From positions 497,757 to 561,756 of the forward strand of contig NW_017265151.1 of assembly GCF_001638985.1 (NCBI RefSeq): a DNA stretch of 64,000 nt, in the 5' to 3' direction. The DNA comes from Phycomyces blakesleeanus NRRL 1555(-). Lineage: Eukaryota; Mucoromycota; Mucoromycetes; Mucorales; Phycomycetaceae. This document shows, piece after piece, positions 43,740-56,655 of the stretch (position 1 is its first letter; each line of letters starts with the position of its first letter). Under the pieces are notes generated by a model. The model did no database searches. It saw nothing but the letters and a program-made list of their open reading frames with translations, and was not told the origin of the DNA. Both the position numbers and the translations under genes were made by a program.

Positions 43740-44100
43740 TTCATCTCAGCACTACTGTTTGTGTTCAAATAAAAAATCTACTCATACTATATTCTATTGG
43801 CTTGAATATAATAAGCAACAAAAGTTATTTTTTTATAACTATAAAGTTTTTGTGAATAGAGAAATATAACATCTGTTTTTTTTTATTTTATTATTAAACA
43901 AACACAAATGTTATGTCTTCTACTATCAAATAAAACTTTGAAGAGTGCTATTGCACTGAGTGCATTAAAAACTATAATCAATATACCGTAGTATTAAAGA
44001 AAACTGCTTATAATTATAGTAAGAAAGCAGCTTTAAAAGATGCTATCAAAAGTAAACTTGATATGTTATTTACAATATAAAATTTGTTTTTTTTTATATA
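43740..44100 (+). mobile_element. Decayed type II CACTA (copy 3), left part
   Basis: CATCTCAGCA...TATTCTATTGGCTT matches the promoter-like block of the type II elements (54120-54180). A start codon at 43913 opens MSSTIK, a stop, then ECYCTECIKNYNQYTVV...TAYNYSKKA, which parallels the zinc-like N-terminus of the type II transposase. The gene then breaks off at about 44100, where the Helitron B 3' end begins, and continues at about 49540. Confidence 0.65.
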
Positions 44101-44123
44101 CTAATAGCTTTTAAATTAAACGA

Positions 44124-44184
44124 GGGAGCTGTGCCCCCCCTTTTTGGGGGGTCCCCCCTCCCCCCTCCCTGGCGGGGGGGCCCC
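44124..44184 (-). repeat. G-rich hairpin/quadruplex-prone block at the Helitron B 3' end
   Basis: On the sense (minus) strand: GGGAGGGGGGAGGGGGGA followed by CCCCCC-AAAAA-GGGGGG. The second part can fold into a six-pair hairpin and the first fits a quadruplex pattern with one-base loops. It is a striking GC island in otherwise AT-rich DNA and sits where Helitrons carry a 3' hairpin. Copy A has a decayed G-rich counterpart near 38645-38680. Confidence 0.6.
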
Positions 44185-44390
44185 ATAGCCCTACCATAAG
44201 TCTTATGTAACTCTTCCCTATGGCAAAGCATTGTAGTATAAACACAACTATTGGGATTATTTATTATATTACTGTCAATGAGAATATATATAATAATAAT
44301 GGATGTTTATAAAAAATTTATTGGTATTGATATTTATATATGTAAAAGTAAAAATTAAAAGATAGATGTTGCATATGCTATTAATAAAAG

Positions 44391-47300
44391 TTAAAGTAAT
44401 GCATCTTCAAATACAATGTTAGCTGTATATTCAGTATTATTTTTGATGGCAACATGTGCATTCCTTGGGTCTGTGTCTCTTAAAAAAACAACAAATAACT
44501 GTCTATGAGAGAACACAGGGGTATCAAGATATACTTCAACATGATTAAGAGTTTGTCCTTGAGCTGTGTTAATAGTTATAGCAAAGCCTGGACAAACAGG
44601 AAATTGGCAGCAAGAAAGGCAAAATGGAAATTCTGTCTCATTTGTTGCCATGTTGAATCTTGTTATCAGGTGCTGTGGACTATCATTACCTTGGTCAAGT
44701 CTTTTGACAGCTATGACATACTGTGTGAACTAGGTTACAAACACTTTTGTCGCATTGCAGAGTCCAGCTTCAGGATCTATATTTTGCAAAATGAAGAGAG
44801 ACATGTCAACTTTCATCATGAGTGTGTATACTGATATTCTACTGCAGGTAATTGAATTAAGAAATTCCGTAGGGTATCTGGCGTTGTCAGCCTCTGGGTC
44901 ATCTGAATCGACTACAGCATCTAAGCAATCAAAACTCTGTACTTCTCCTGGGAAAAGACCAAGTGCGCCTGTATTGATTTGATCAATTATTTTGTTGGTT
45001 GGGGCAAGGATTGCACTATGGCTGAAGTTGGATGGATCTGAGATTTGGGATGCTATGTTGGGATACACTTTTTATATCAAATCTTTATTGTCTTCAGGTT
45101 TTACTTGCCAATCAACTGGGATATAGAACTGATGTTTATTATCTCCTGTTCCATCACTAATATCCAAAAGCTTTTTTGAAAAATCTGCTGTCAAAGGTCC
45201 AAGCTGACTAAGTCTCATGTTTTGGATCAATCTCAAAACTTTTATATGATTCCAGAATGAAGATTTGTGACGACATTCATCAATATTCTGAGACCAGGTT
45301 CTTTGCTTTACAACAGATAGTATTTGATGGAAATATTTACCAAAAACAAAGACTTTGCCTCCAAAGGGAATATTCTGCTTTTCTGCATCAACAGCACCCA
45401 TAATATTCTTAAGATATCTGCTAACAGCTTCAAAGTTATACTTGCTACGCATAACAGCCTTGTCTCAAAGAAAAAATGATGTATGTTGAAGTAGATTGGA
45501 TTGTGATGTTCTAAGTGAAATATTGCAAGTTGAATTTATATCTGTGTTCAATGGAATTTTAATTCTGCTATGCACAGCTCTTCTACCAGATAAAAGAAGT
45601 GCCAATATTCCAGAACTTACTACAGGGAGAGCGATTTTACTTTGAGATCTGATATAACTAAGCAATATCTTAAGGAGCAAAGATTTTCCAGTACTATTAG
45701 AATTGTTAACAAAGAAAAGTCTTGATCAATTTTCATTATCAGACATGTTCAGATATTCTATGATCTGGTCATATGCTTCCCTCTGTCTTTTGTTAAGAAT
45801 AAATATCATAGTATCCAACTTTACTTGTTTTTCTTCTGAATTGTAGCTTTTTAGCTCAACTATCTGAAGAGCTTGTAAACTCGAGAGAGTTTTAGCTCTG
45901 TAATAAATGTTTGGGAAAGAGTAGAGAAATCTGAGATATTATATATTGTCACTTGTAATTGTGCTTGAACATCACTAAAAGCTCTCTGAAATAGCATTTG
46001 ATGTTTTTCTTCAGTAAGTGACTCATCAATGTGAAGGAGGCTACATTGAATTTCAAAAAAGTAATCATTAGACATCCTATCTTTGTGTTTTTTCTAGAGG
46101 CTGCTGGATCTGCAGAAAAACAATTGACAAGAATATATGAAAACAGTGCTCTTACTGCTGCTGTGGAAGATGTCATTTGGCCAGCTTCTGTGAGACACAG
46201 ATCCCATTCTCTGTCATTAACCAACAGACCAAGAGCAAGAGCTGCCTCCTGGAAAGTCTCACACTGGACATCATTTACAGTCTTGAAATTATCAAAACTT
46301 GTTGGTCCTGGTACTTTAAGTAGCAATAGTTGCAAGCAAAACAACTCCATATTTGATGGACTGGCAGTATAGATGCAAGAGACAACATCTTTATACTCTG
46401 GCTGTTTTCTGGCATTTCAATGATTTGCTCTTGGCACTCCATGTATAGTAATTAGGCACCTGAGAGTATGTGTGACTTCGTGTGTTTATATTATTACGAC
46501 ACAGATTAAAGAAAGCCAGTAGCATTGTTTCTTCAGAAAATGCCTCTCTTGCAAGTTGAAGTTCCTGAGGTGTCATGTCATTATGGAAAGTTACCAGCTG
46601 CTTGCCAGGCCAATGTAGACTTAGTCTCATTACCATTGGCAAGTGGAAGTGGATTGGCATGGAAAACATGCAATATGAAGCTTCACATGGTCCAATGTAC
46701 CTGGCATTTTGATATTTGGCTATCTCATCTATTGCCCTTGTTGATATTTGTGCGTTTGTTGTATTTTCTGTATTTTCATTTCTGATTCCAAGCTGAGCTC
46801 TATCAGAGCCTTTTGTAATGTATTTACAGAGATACTTTATTTCACAGCTAGTTGAGCAAATCTCAACATTAATATGAGTAGCATATTTGAGAGACAGGTA
46901 CGGGTTGTAAGGCACTGCACATGCATTTGTTACTATGAATCTGCCACCATTGAGGGCATTGAATTGGTCATTGTTTCATCTGCGCTACATGGAATAGCCA
47001 CTTTTGCTCACATGCATCTCATTTACAAATTCTTTTGGATAACTCTTACTACATTTAAAATCTGTTGTACAGACTGCATTCAGGTTCTTTCTTCCACATG
47101 GACCATGTATCATTGAATTTACAACAATATTATACAGCTGAAGATTTACTTGAAGATTGGATAATTCAGCACAGACAAAGCTATCAAAATCTTTAGGTGC
47201 TTGTAGATGCTACTTCTCTTCAAAAATAAACAGCATGTGTGCGTATGGCAGGTCTCTCTTTTGGAATTCAATTGTTACAATATAGGAAGATACTTCACTA

Positions 47301-49107
47301 AAGCATTTGCTGTCTTTTATATGCTTGTTGAACTCTTTGATTTTCATATTAAACACATGAATACAAAGGTATGGACGATCTTGTGCTTTTTGATTATTGA
47401 GCACTGGAACAATTTTTGGCCACCTTGGATTGCATGTAAATATTATAAAAAGAGTTGATACTCCACGGGTGCGAATCAAAGCCAATCCATCTTACAGAAT
47501 CTGTTTCATATATTGTGGGCCGCCAGTAAAAGATGATGGGAGGATTGTTGCTTTTCCAATTTGGCATGGGTCTTCTGCATTGTCTGATATTCCTTTGTAA
47601 AACTCCATTCAAAGGTTATCTTAAGTCTAAGGTACAAAAGGTGACTTGTCTCAATTCGAACATAACTATCTACCAAGTATCACTGAAATAATCTGCCATA
47701 GTGGTGAAGATAAGTCTCATTACAAATTATCATAAGATAAGAGCAGCACTCTCGAAGTGTGACATGGACTGTTTGGCAGTTCTGGCGGTTCTGGCAAATT
47801 AAAGCAGTGTTTATAGGAGTATATGTTAAGTTTTCATGCCAGCCATTATCACCAAATGGGAACATGAGCACATAGTGTAAAGCAGCATACAAAGGATGCA
47901 TTGAGCTAATTGATCAGTGTCCTGTAATACAATCAATTATAACAATATCATGGGGTACTGCAGTTCTATCAACACTTTTCTCAATTATCATTGCTGCAAC
48001 TTCTGAAGAACTTTGGATGTCATAATGACGGTGTATATCTCTAGCTGCTCTAATAATCACTGGAAGAGATCCAAAAGGTTTATTGCGGGATTGCTCAGCT
48101 ACTGATATAAGTGTGCAAGTGTATAGATTGCAAGTATTTATTATATTCTGAATTCTTTCAATAGTTGCTATATCCAGCTCAGAAAATAGTGTTGATCTTC
48201 TGGCAAGTTGCTCATTTGTACAACAGAAATAAATCTGTGAGAACTCAGCAGCTCTTGGATCTAGAGATCAAAGTGCTCCAACATTATGATATATGGTACC
48301 ATTTACATGGAATGTGGAGACACCGTCTGTCCCACTTGCAAGTCTTTCATCCACGTTTGCCTTAATTGAAGCAAATGCAAATGCACTATTAAAGGCTCTG
48401 ATATTTTTATAGAAGTTTGTGGCCTGGCAATCTGAACTATCATGATTTGTTACAAAATCTAATAGTTTCTGTAGAGTTGCAATAGGTAAAGGAATGATGG
48501 TTTTTCCATTTGAATAACATAGCCCAAACCGGGAACTTTGTTCACTGGTTGCTTTAAGACACTCATCTATTGACATATATGCATTACAAAAGGGGACACC
48601 TGCTTTCCATAGGTGGAAAGACATGCTGATGATAATTTGGGCCCTTAATTTGACAGATGTTAGGACCAACTACACTTTCAATAGAAAAAGGAATGGTGTG
48701 AGCAATTTTATATTTGAGAATGTTGGAGCATCTTGAGTCCAATTATTTCTTGGAACATAAAATAGGCATTGCATATTTGGTACACAGCAATGAGTGCTTG
48801 ACCCACATCTTGAACAATTAGCTCTGCTTCTTACTACATCTTCTTGAACAGTTTCTACAGCAGCAGATATGCTGTTAATTTCTATTGGTTGTCAATAACT
48901 TAAGTCAATAACCATAATGTTGTTGCAATTGTTAGGACAATTGGGATGAGTAGATTGTCTATGATTAGTTGATCTACAACATGCACAAGAAAACGAATTT
49001 TGCTGAGTGTATGGAGCCCTTGTATTGAAAGGACTATCACAATGGAACATTTTATGATGAGTTGTTGATCTACATTGGCAAGCATTGATAGAGATTGTAG
49101 AAGGCAT
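44391..49107 (-). pseudogene. Helitron Rep-helicase protein, decayed
   Basis: Starts MPSTISINACQCRSTTHH at 49107 and ends ANIVFEDALL at 44391, about 4.7 kb. Recognisable parts in order are a cysteine-rich N-terminus; the helitron-like N domain (47880-47400); the Rep site FQKRDLPYAHMLF at about 47240, where the first His of HUH is Tyr; KYITKG and STRAIDEIAKYQNARYI (46850-46700); the helicase with NNSNSTGKSLLLK (45700), ALPVVSSGILAL and APTNKI (44990); and GFAITINTAQGQT (44570) corresponding to helicase motif V/VI. Multiple stops and frameshifts are present. No endonuclease domain follows. It serves as the uninterrupted reference that proves the insertions in Helitron A. Confidence 0.88.
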
Positions 49108-49539
49108 TTTATGAGAGTTATCTTTAAAAATGTAATGAATACACAGATGTATAAGAGTATATGTTTGTAAAAAAATGTGGGAAAACTTTAAAGTCAATTG
49201 TGTTTTTATTGGTTAAATCACTAATATAATTAATAATTTTATTGTATTTGAATACTAATAACTCATAAGTTGCATAACTTTTAAGAACCAAGGGCTTAAA
49301 TATAATAAAATAAGTTTTTACATTTTATTTTAGTGAGAAATGACAAGTAAATTAGAGAACATATGACCAATTAGAAGGGCTAAATCACATGATCTCTAAT
49401 TTCATTCTGTCTTTCTAATGAGATATAAATGTGCAGAGATATGTAATAAATGTTGATTTAGAGTATAAAATATTTCTGTTTATATATGACAAAAAATAGC
49501 TTTATTATTATATTCTATATTTATAGCTATTTTACTCTA

Positions 49540-51700
49540 AGAATTGGAATTTGTAGAAGTTCTTATACATTGGTTTGACTTATCTTTTTTGGATATCTTC
49601 TCTATGTCAGTTAGCAATAAGATTAATGTCAATTTCAATGACATGAAATTTGAGTATGAGAGCAATAAGAACGCCAAAGATACTGCTGATATTGATGTTG
49701 AAGATTTTGATACTGAATTTTTGTATGAAAGTTATAAAAAATGTAAAGAAAATTAGAAAAAATTAATATTTTTTTATTTTAAAATAGACATGTTTTTAAA
49801 CAGCAATATGTCTGAGAATCCTGTATACAGATTTGTTGCAACATTCACTGTATTATTTTCATCCTGCTACATTATCAACAAGGATACAGTTGTCTTGATT
49901 GAGTTCATAAATTAGCTCTTGAAGATTTATAAGCAGAACTTTCAGTTTCTTACAAGTCTGTCTGGTCTTCAGTATATGATAGAATTCTGTGAGCTCTTCA
50001 AGAGCATAAGACAATTTGTGGTCTGCAAGAATTACTATGAAATTTATAAAGAAAATCAATCTATTTTTTCTCACTACATCTTTGCAAAGACAGATACTCA
50101 TTCAGCTTGTAACTGTAAATTGATAAAGAAGTCATCTTCTGGTTCTTTGGTTTTCAAGCCCAGTTTTCATTACAAGTCTATAAAAAATGCTTTCAAAAAT
50201 CTCTTTAATAGTTCAGGCTTTGAAGAAAAGATATGTTAATAAAATATAGTGCAAAAATTAGCAGACACAATATGCAATGTGTACAATGATGCCGTTTGGA
50301 AAGAACTCAAGAATAGTAATGCTGTTTCATTTGTTGAACAGTCTTGTCTGCTGATACTGATACTGATTCTTAATATTGACTGGTTTCAGCTGTTTGATAA
50401 AGTGACATACTCTAGTAGTGCAATCTACTTGACTACTAACAACTTGCCTCACAGTGACCAGTTGAAAGCTGAGAATGTAATTCTTGTAGAACTTATGTCT
50501 GGTCTCTCAAAGCCAACAAGATAAATAACTATTTTGAGCTAATGGTAGATGAGTTGATAAAGTTGTATTGTGGAGTAAGAATCCCAACATTTGAGTCTCC
50601 TTCTAGTGAAGTAATTTTTGTTGCAATGATGCTAGTTGTCTAAAACATTTCAGCTGCCAGAAAGGCTAGTAGATTTACTGCACACAATAGCACTTGTGCA
50701 TGCTTTAAGTATAACTGTCATTTTACTTGTGTTGACAGCACAAACAAGATTGATTTCCGTGGGTTTAAATAGTCTGAGTGGTATCATTATAACTGTGAGA
50801 AGAATAGACTGCATGCTGAGAAGTAGAAGAATGCAGTTACTATCTCAGAAAGATAGCATCTGGAAATCGAAAATGTTGTTCAATGACTGCAGTTGCACCA
50901 CCTTAGATACTTTAATATAATATGTGGAACAGTCATTGATTCCATTCACAATCTGTTTTTAGAGACAGAAAAAAGAATGATGAACCAGTGAATTGAATAT
51001 AGTATTCTTAGAGACAGAGATTTCACTGCCATGCAAAAAATAGCTAATAAGATGATTGTGTCAAAGAGAGTTATTGCATTAAAACGCACAATTAGAAAAA
51101 AATTATGTTTATGAAAGCAGATAAGTGGAAGTTGTAGATATTAATATATTTTCCTGTAGTGTTAAAATCAGTGCTCTCAACCTTGTATTTCAATAACTGG
51201 ATTAATTTTGTATATTTATGCTGTCACCTAATAAAGCCCAGAATTACATTTGATAATATTAATACTGTCCATAAATATCTTAAACAATTTTGTGTAAAAT
51301 GCAATGGGATTTACACTCCTATATTTCTTATCTGTAATATGTACTTACAACCTCATCTTTGAGAAACTATTCTTGATTTTAGATCAGTATATAGTTATTG
51401 GCTCTTTGTATTTGAGAGATAAAATAATTTACTCAAGAATATTAACACAAATGACAAGGACAGTTTTGAAGCCATGCTTATGAAATGCTTTGTTAAAGAT
51501 ATATTTATAAATGATTTTATTAATTCTGCTCTCACCTGTTCCATACAATATCTCTTTCTTTCTATTCTTTTCAAACTTGTATATTTATTCACATCTGTTC
51601 TTATTTTGCCATCTGTCTCCTCTACAATTATTCAGCCCGCATTCATTTTAAAGCATTTGTGAATTCTTCTGAAACTATCAGAATTTCTATCTTAAAGCAT
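49540..51700 (+). pseudogene. Decayed type II CACTA transposase (copy 3), right part
   Basis: It continues the gene begun at 43913. An acidic exon-like piece (DTADIDVEDFDTEF) spans 49600-49755. The core from about 49808 reads ENPVYRFVATFTVLFSSCYI, then SIRQFVVCKNYYEIYKENQS, CNCKLIKKSSSGSLVFK, NIDWFQLFDKVTYSS, TTNNLP, VILVELMSG and, later, ICNMYLQPHL with YWLF. Stops and frameshifts are common, and the C-terminal part fades out near 51700. No gene B or right terminus is recognised. It is the most diverged type II copy in the window. Confidence 0.8.
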
Positions 51701-54047
51701 CTGCAGCAATAGTATTTAAATTTAGTTTTTCCCAATTTAAGTGCTTTTTGTAAATGCTTTTCAAAAAAATTGTCTGCAGCAGTAGCATTTTCGACAGCAT
51801 GTATTTATATACTCTATAACTTTTACGACCTTGAGCATGGAAATAGATGCTCATTTTAAAAACTTGTCAAGTATTTAAATCATTTTTCTTTGTTATTTTT
51901 TTCTTTAAATCAATTAATAATATATAGCAACACTTACAAAAACTCACAAAAATTATGCTCACTACAAAGCTGATAGTCTTGAGAACATTTAACTTGCTTT
52001 TTTTATATTAAGTATCTAATAATAATAAATTTTACTAGTGAAGAAGGCTATACCAGATAGTATAATTATCTAAATGCTTCTTTTTATTATTCTACTGATA
52101 TTTTACCCTCAATTTTTTTACTGATTTAAATCTCAGATGTGGCTTATAAGCATTTAAATTAATGCTAATAGAAATACTACTGCTGCAGATGTTCTTAGAC
52201 AACAAACTTCTCTCATCTACATCGTTCCCACTTTCAGTTAGTAAACCTTCTTCAATGGATGATATCAATTATTCTCATTTGTTATAATACTACAAACTTG
52301 CATACCTCACTCCCATTTTTGTTCATTATTAAAATACTGATACCTATCTATTTTTTATCAGCAATCTGATAATAAAGCTGAAAGCAATCAATATTCGTAA
52401 CCAACACTGCAAAAATTATATGATTTCATCAGGCAAAAATAAAGCAAATATCATGTTCAAAGCACAAATTCCAATATGATTCTATCATAGATATCCCCTA
52501 AAAACTTAGTATATTTGTAACAAGTAGAAAGAAGCCTAGAATTGTAGAGAAAGTCTTATTCAGATGGAAAGCAATACTGTTCCTCAGTTTGCCAATGTTA
52601 TATGATGCACAGATTCATGTTGTATATTTGAATTATATGAGTATTATATTCTATTTTGAATCTTTATTTAATTTATAAAAAGGAGTGGACATGGATGCTG
52701 CTTCAACATATATACTTTCTTACATTTTTCATATAATTATTTGCTGTTTTATAATTGATATATGTGGGAAATTATACTTTAAGACTTATAATCTGTGAGA
52801 GAGTATTCTTTTTAATGTGGACATTTATACTTCTTTAACCGACATACTTTTCTCATTTTTTACTGTATATTTAATTCTAGTTTTATAATCAAAATTTGTG
52901 GAATAGTATACTTAATGATATATAATATGTGGGATAGCATATATTTTAAAAAAGTTTTTTTGTATTGGTTTGGTTGAAAAATTAGTTTTATTTGTTTATT
53001 TTGGATATTTGAAAAAGAATTTTTTTTAAAGAACATGGTGATTTTATATTAGTTATTTATAAAGCTATCAAATCTATCAATGCTTCTAAGCATATGCTGC
53101 TAATTGATCCATGGTCTAAGCTGTTATACTAGTGCTTACATAAAGATATAACAAGCTTTTAAAGCCATGTAACAAAAAACAAGAAATATCAAGAGAACAA
53201 TTTTTAGACAGAAGAAAACGCGCAAGTTAGTATCATTTTGATGTAATTGTTGTATGAATATATCTTAAATAGAACTTACTGATATAAGAGTAATATAATT
53301 CTTGCTGTACAAACTATTATTATGAAATCTTATGATTAACATTGCATTTAAGATAAGTATAAAAGCAATTGACACACAAGAGACTTACTAAACACTGTTT
53401 TTTATATAATAAAATAGTATAGACTTATTGGATAAACCATGTTAAAGAAATATAATAAATTGCAAGTAATATATATAATAATCCAAAAGAAACAAGCTGG
53501 ATGAATATAAATTTACAAATTAAGATATAAGCTTGTGTACCTAACCTATGAACTTACTTATTTATTTCTTCAATGAGTTTTAATTTTATGGGGGGTCTGC
53601 TATTTTTTCCCTCCACAAGATCGAATTGAACATATATTTGTAGCTTTTACAAATAGAAATTTTGAAGAGTAGCTTTTAATAAAAGATTTTTTTTTAATTA
53701 TTTCCCCCCCCCCTTTATTTTACAAAAAATACCAACACGCCTACTATGTCCAATGCCATTTTTACTATGGGGGTACTCAGCCATATTGATTGCTCAAATT
53801 CTTATGTGAATGTTAGCCAATGATATCAATTTGTAGTTGAGGACACCAAAAGGCAAAAGATCAAATTTTGATCAAATTTTGATCAAAATTTTAATGATAT
53901 TTATATTTCAAGATTATATGTCATCTAATAAAAGATTATGCAAAAAAAATTGCTATATAATCTAGGAAACATACAATTGACATCTTTCTTCACACCTGCA
54001 TCTTTATTTTGCTTAACATTTTATTATGAAGAAAAAACATGTCTAAC
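51701..54047. other. AT-rich spacer, no gene seen
   Basis: About 2.3 kb without a recognised gene, repeat partner or RNA. It contains a G run near 53592 and a C run near 53704. It may include unrecognisable remains of CACTA copy 3 (gene B and right end). Confidence 0.5.
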
Positions 54048-56655
54048 CACTAGAAAAATAAGGACAATTAACATATTGTCCAGGTAGTTGGATCATAGTG
54101 GATATGTCAGGATTTTTTTTCATCTCAGCAGTTTTTTTTATCAAGTTGGAGGTGTAGTTTTGATCTATTCTATTGACTTAAATCAAAAATATGTTTTGGT
54201 TTACTATAAAACTGTATCAAATTAAATATTTGTAGCACTCTTGTTTCCTTTTTTATTTTATAATTTAAAATACATATACTATGTCTCCTTCTATTCAAAT
54301 GCACAACACTAATTGCTACTGCACCAGATGCAATAATAATGATCAAGGAGTTTCCCGAGTATTGAGATGTACTGCTCAGCGTCATAATAAAAGAGCTAGA
54401 TTTGAAGGTACTGAAATATTCAAGAGCTATATAACTTATTCAGTGCTGTTATCTGTCCACCGAGTAATAATTGCTTTTATTTTTATATTTTATTATTTTA
54501 AAAAACATAGCTGAAAAGAGAAGCATGGAAGTAGATACTGAAAGTAAAACATTTTTTATTTGAAAAGCAGAAGAAAAACTAATAATAAACTATTATGTTC
54601 TATATTTGTAGTAATCCCAATGTATCAATCCGATTCTGTAGAACAATAGATGGTCAGACCAACTCACCTATTTTGGATATCATCTCGACGTTTGACAACG
54701 ACATCTTTGGTGGTAATAACTACAATGGTGATGAGTCTTACATGACCTATGACAATGACAGTGATAACAATGGCAAAGAAGACACTGCCGAGATTTATGT
54801 TGAAGAGTTTAACAATGAGAGTCAGTTTTAAATACATAAAAAGAATGTGTGTTAATTTTTTTTTAAAAAAAACCCTTTTGCTACTTCTGGTATGCCTGAG
54901 AATCCAGTGCACAAATTTATTGCTACTTTTACAATACTGTTTGCAACTCATTACGTGGTCAATAAGGGCTCTGTTGTCTTGATTGAGTTCATCAACGAGC
55001 TTTTGAAGATTTATGCACAAGGTTTCCAACTTCCCAAAAGTCTGGCTGGGCTACAGAAAATGACTGACTTTTTGTCTATCACCAAAGGCATCAAGCAATT
55101 TGTGTCATGTCCAAACTGCTATTGCCTCTATGAAGAAAACATGTTCATACCTCCCCATTATGTTTTTACAAACGTTGGTGCATGCTCTCCTTGTGGTTGT
55201 AAGTTGATGAAAAAGTCAACTTCAGGTGCACTGGTATCAAAGTGAGCATACTTGTACCAATCCCTCAAGCAAGCTTTGTCTGTTCTTTTCCTTCTGTCTG
55301 GTTTTGAAAAGCAAATCCATCACTGGAACACGGAGCTTAAGATTGTCAATACTATGTGCGACGTATATGATGGAGCAATGTGGAAAGAGCTGAAGGATGC
55401 AAGTGGTGTCTTGTTTGTTGCTTGTTCTCGCTCATTAATGTTGACACTCAACATAGACTGGTTCCAGCCATTTGATGGAGTTAGTTATTCTTCTGGTGCA
55501 ATTTACTTGGTTGTACATAATCTGTCTTGAGAGGTATAGTTCAAGCCTGAGAACACAATTCTGTTTGGTCTGATGCCTGGTCCCAAGGAGCCAAGATGCA
55601 AGGAGATAAATAACTATCTCAGGCTCATGGTAGACAAGATGAAACAGTTGTATGCTGAAATGCAAGTCCTAACCTACAAGTGCCGATCTGGTGCTAATGT
55701 CTGTGCTGCCTTGCTGATGGTTGCGTGTGACATCTCTGCTGCCCAGAAAACAAGTGGATTTACAGCTCACAATAGTACATGTGCGTGCTACAAGTGTACA
55801 ACCCAGTTTCCCAGATTGTCCAACACAAATCAGGTGGACTTCAGTGGATTCGATTATTCTCTTTGGAATATTCATAACGGTGTAGAGAACAGGCTGCATG
55901 CTGAGGAGTGGAAAAGTGCAATTACATCCTCAGAAAGGCATCAGCTAGAGGTCGAATATGGTGCTTGATGGTTGTAGTTGCAACGCCTTGGATACTTTGA
56001 TCTAGTATGTGGAATGATCATTGATCCCATGTATAATTTATTCCTGGGAATGTCAAAGAGAATGATGGACTGGCACTGGAAAAATAGGGTAATTTCATCT
56101 ATGGCGTAGGGTACTATTATTTGTGGAGTGGTAGCTTAAATTTCCATCACTTTTGTCTTTTTTATTTTCGACGGCAATGATAATGCTCGGTCTGTTTTAT
56201 TGGATAAAAAAACGAGTTTACTCTTTTTTGTAAAAAATGTCTGCGAGATTTCTTTTTGGGACTTGTAGCCATGTCGCAGAGTCAATAGTTGTAGGAAACT
56301 TAAACCAAATGATATCTTTTGAGTGAGATAATAAAGCTTTTTATTGTTGTAATATTTATTTATAAGTATGATGAGGTTAATTGTCGTGATATTACTACAA
56401 ATATTTTTGTTGTATATGCTCTACAGCCAATAAAATGTACATGACGACATGTTTTAACAAAAGCGTGTATTATTGTATTTTAGAATGAGGCAATCAATTA
56501 CTGTTTAGAGAACTGCCCATTTTAACAACCGGAATAAACTATGTCATTTTGGAAGCTGGTATAATTTGGAAAGATATATATTAAATTGTGTTCCTGAACA
56601 ATTTTCTATTCTTGTCAATTCTAAAGACTTAAAAAATAAAACACACGCACACAAT

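Larger units (their letters stand above)
44101..49500 (-). mobile_element. Helitron B, minus strand, decayed, uninterrupted
   Basis: It carries the same gene as Helitron A but without inserted elements. It lies between the two halves of the decayed CACTA copy 3 (43740-44100 and 49540-51700) and so was inserted into that element, probably in its first intron. The 3' end has a G-rich hairpin-capable block (44124-44184) and an AAAAGCTAT shared with copy A. A CTRR terminus is not evident and both limits are approximate. Confidence 0.75.

Noticed and set aside
48165..48365. Plus-strand frames between 46000 and 48400
   Set aside because: They lie antisense to the Helitron B gene and have no independent support.
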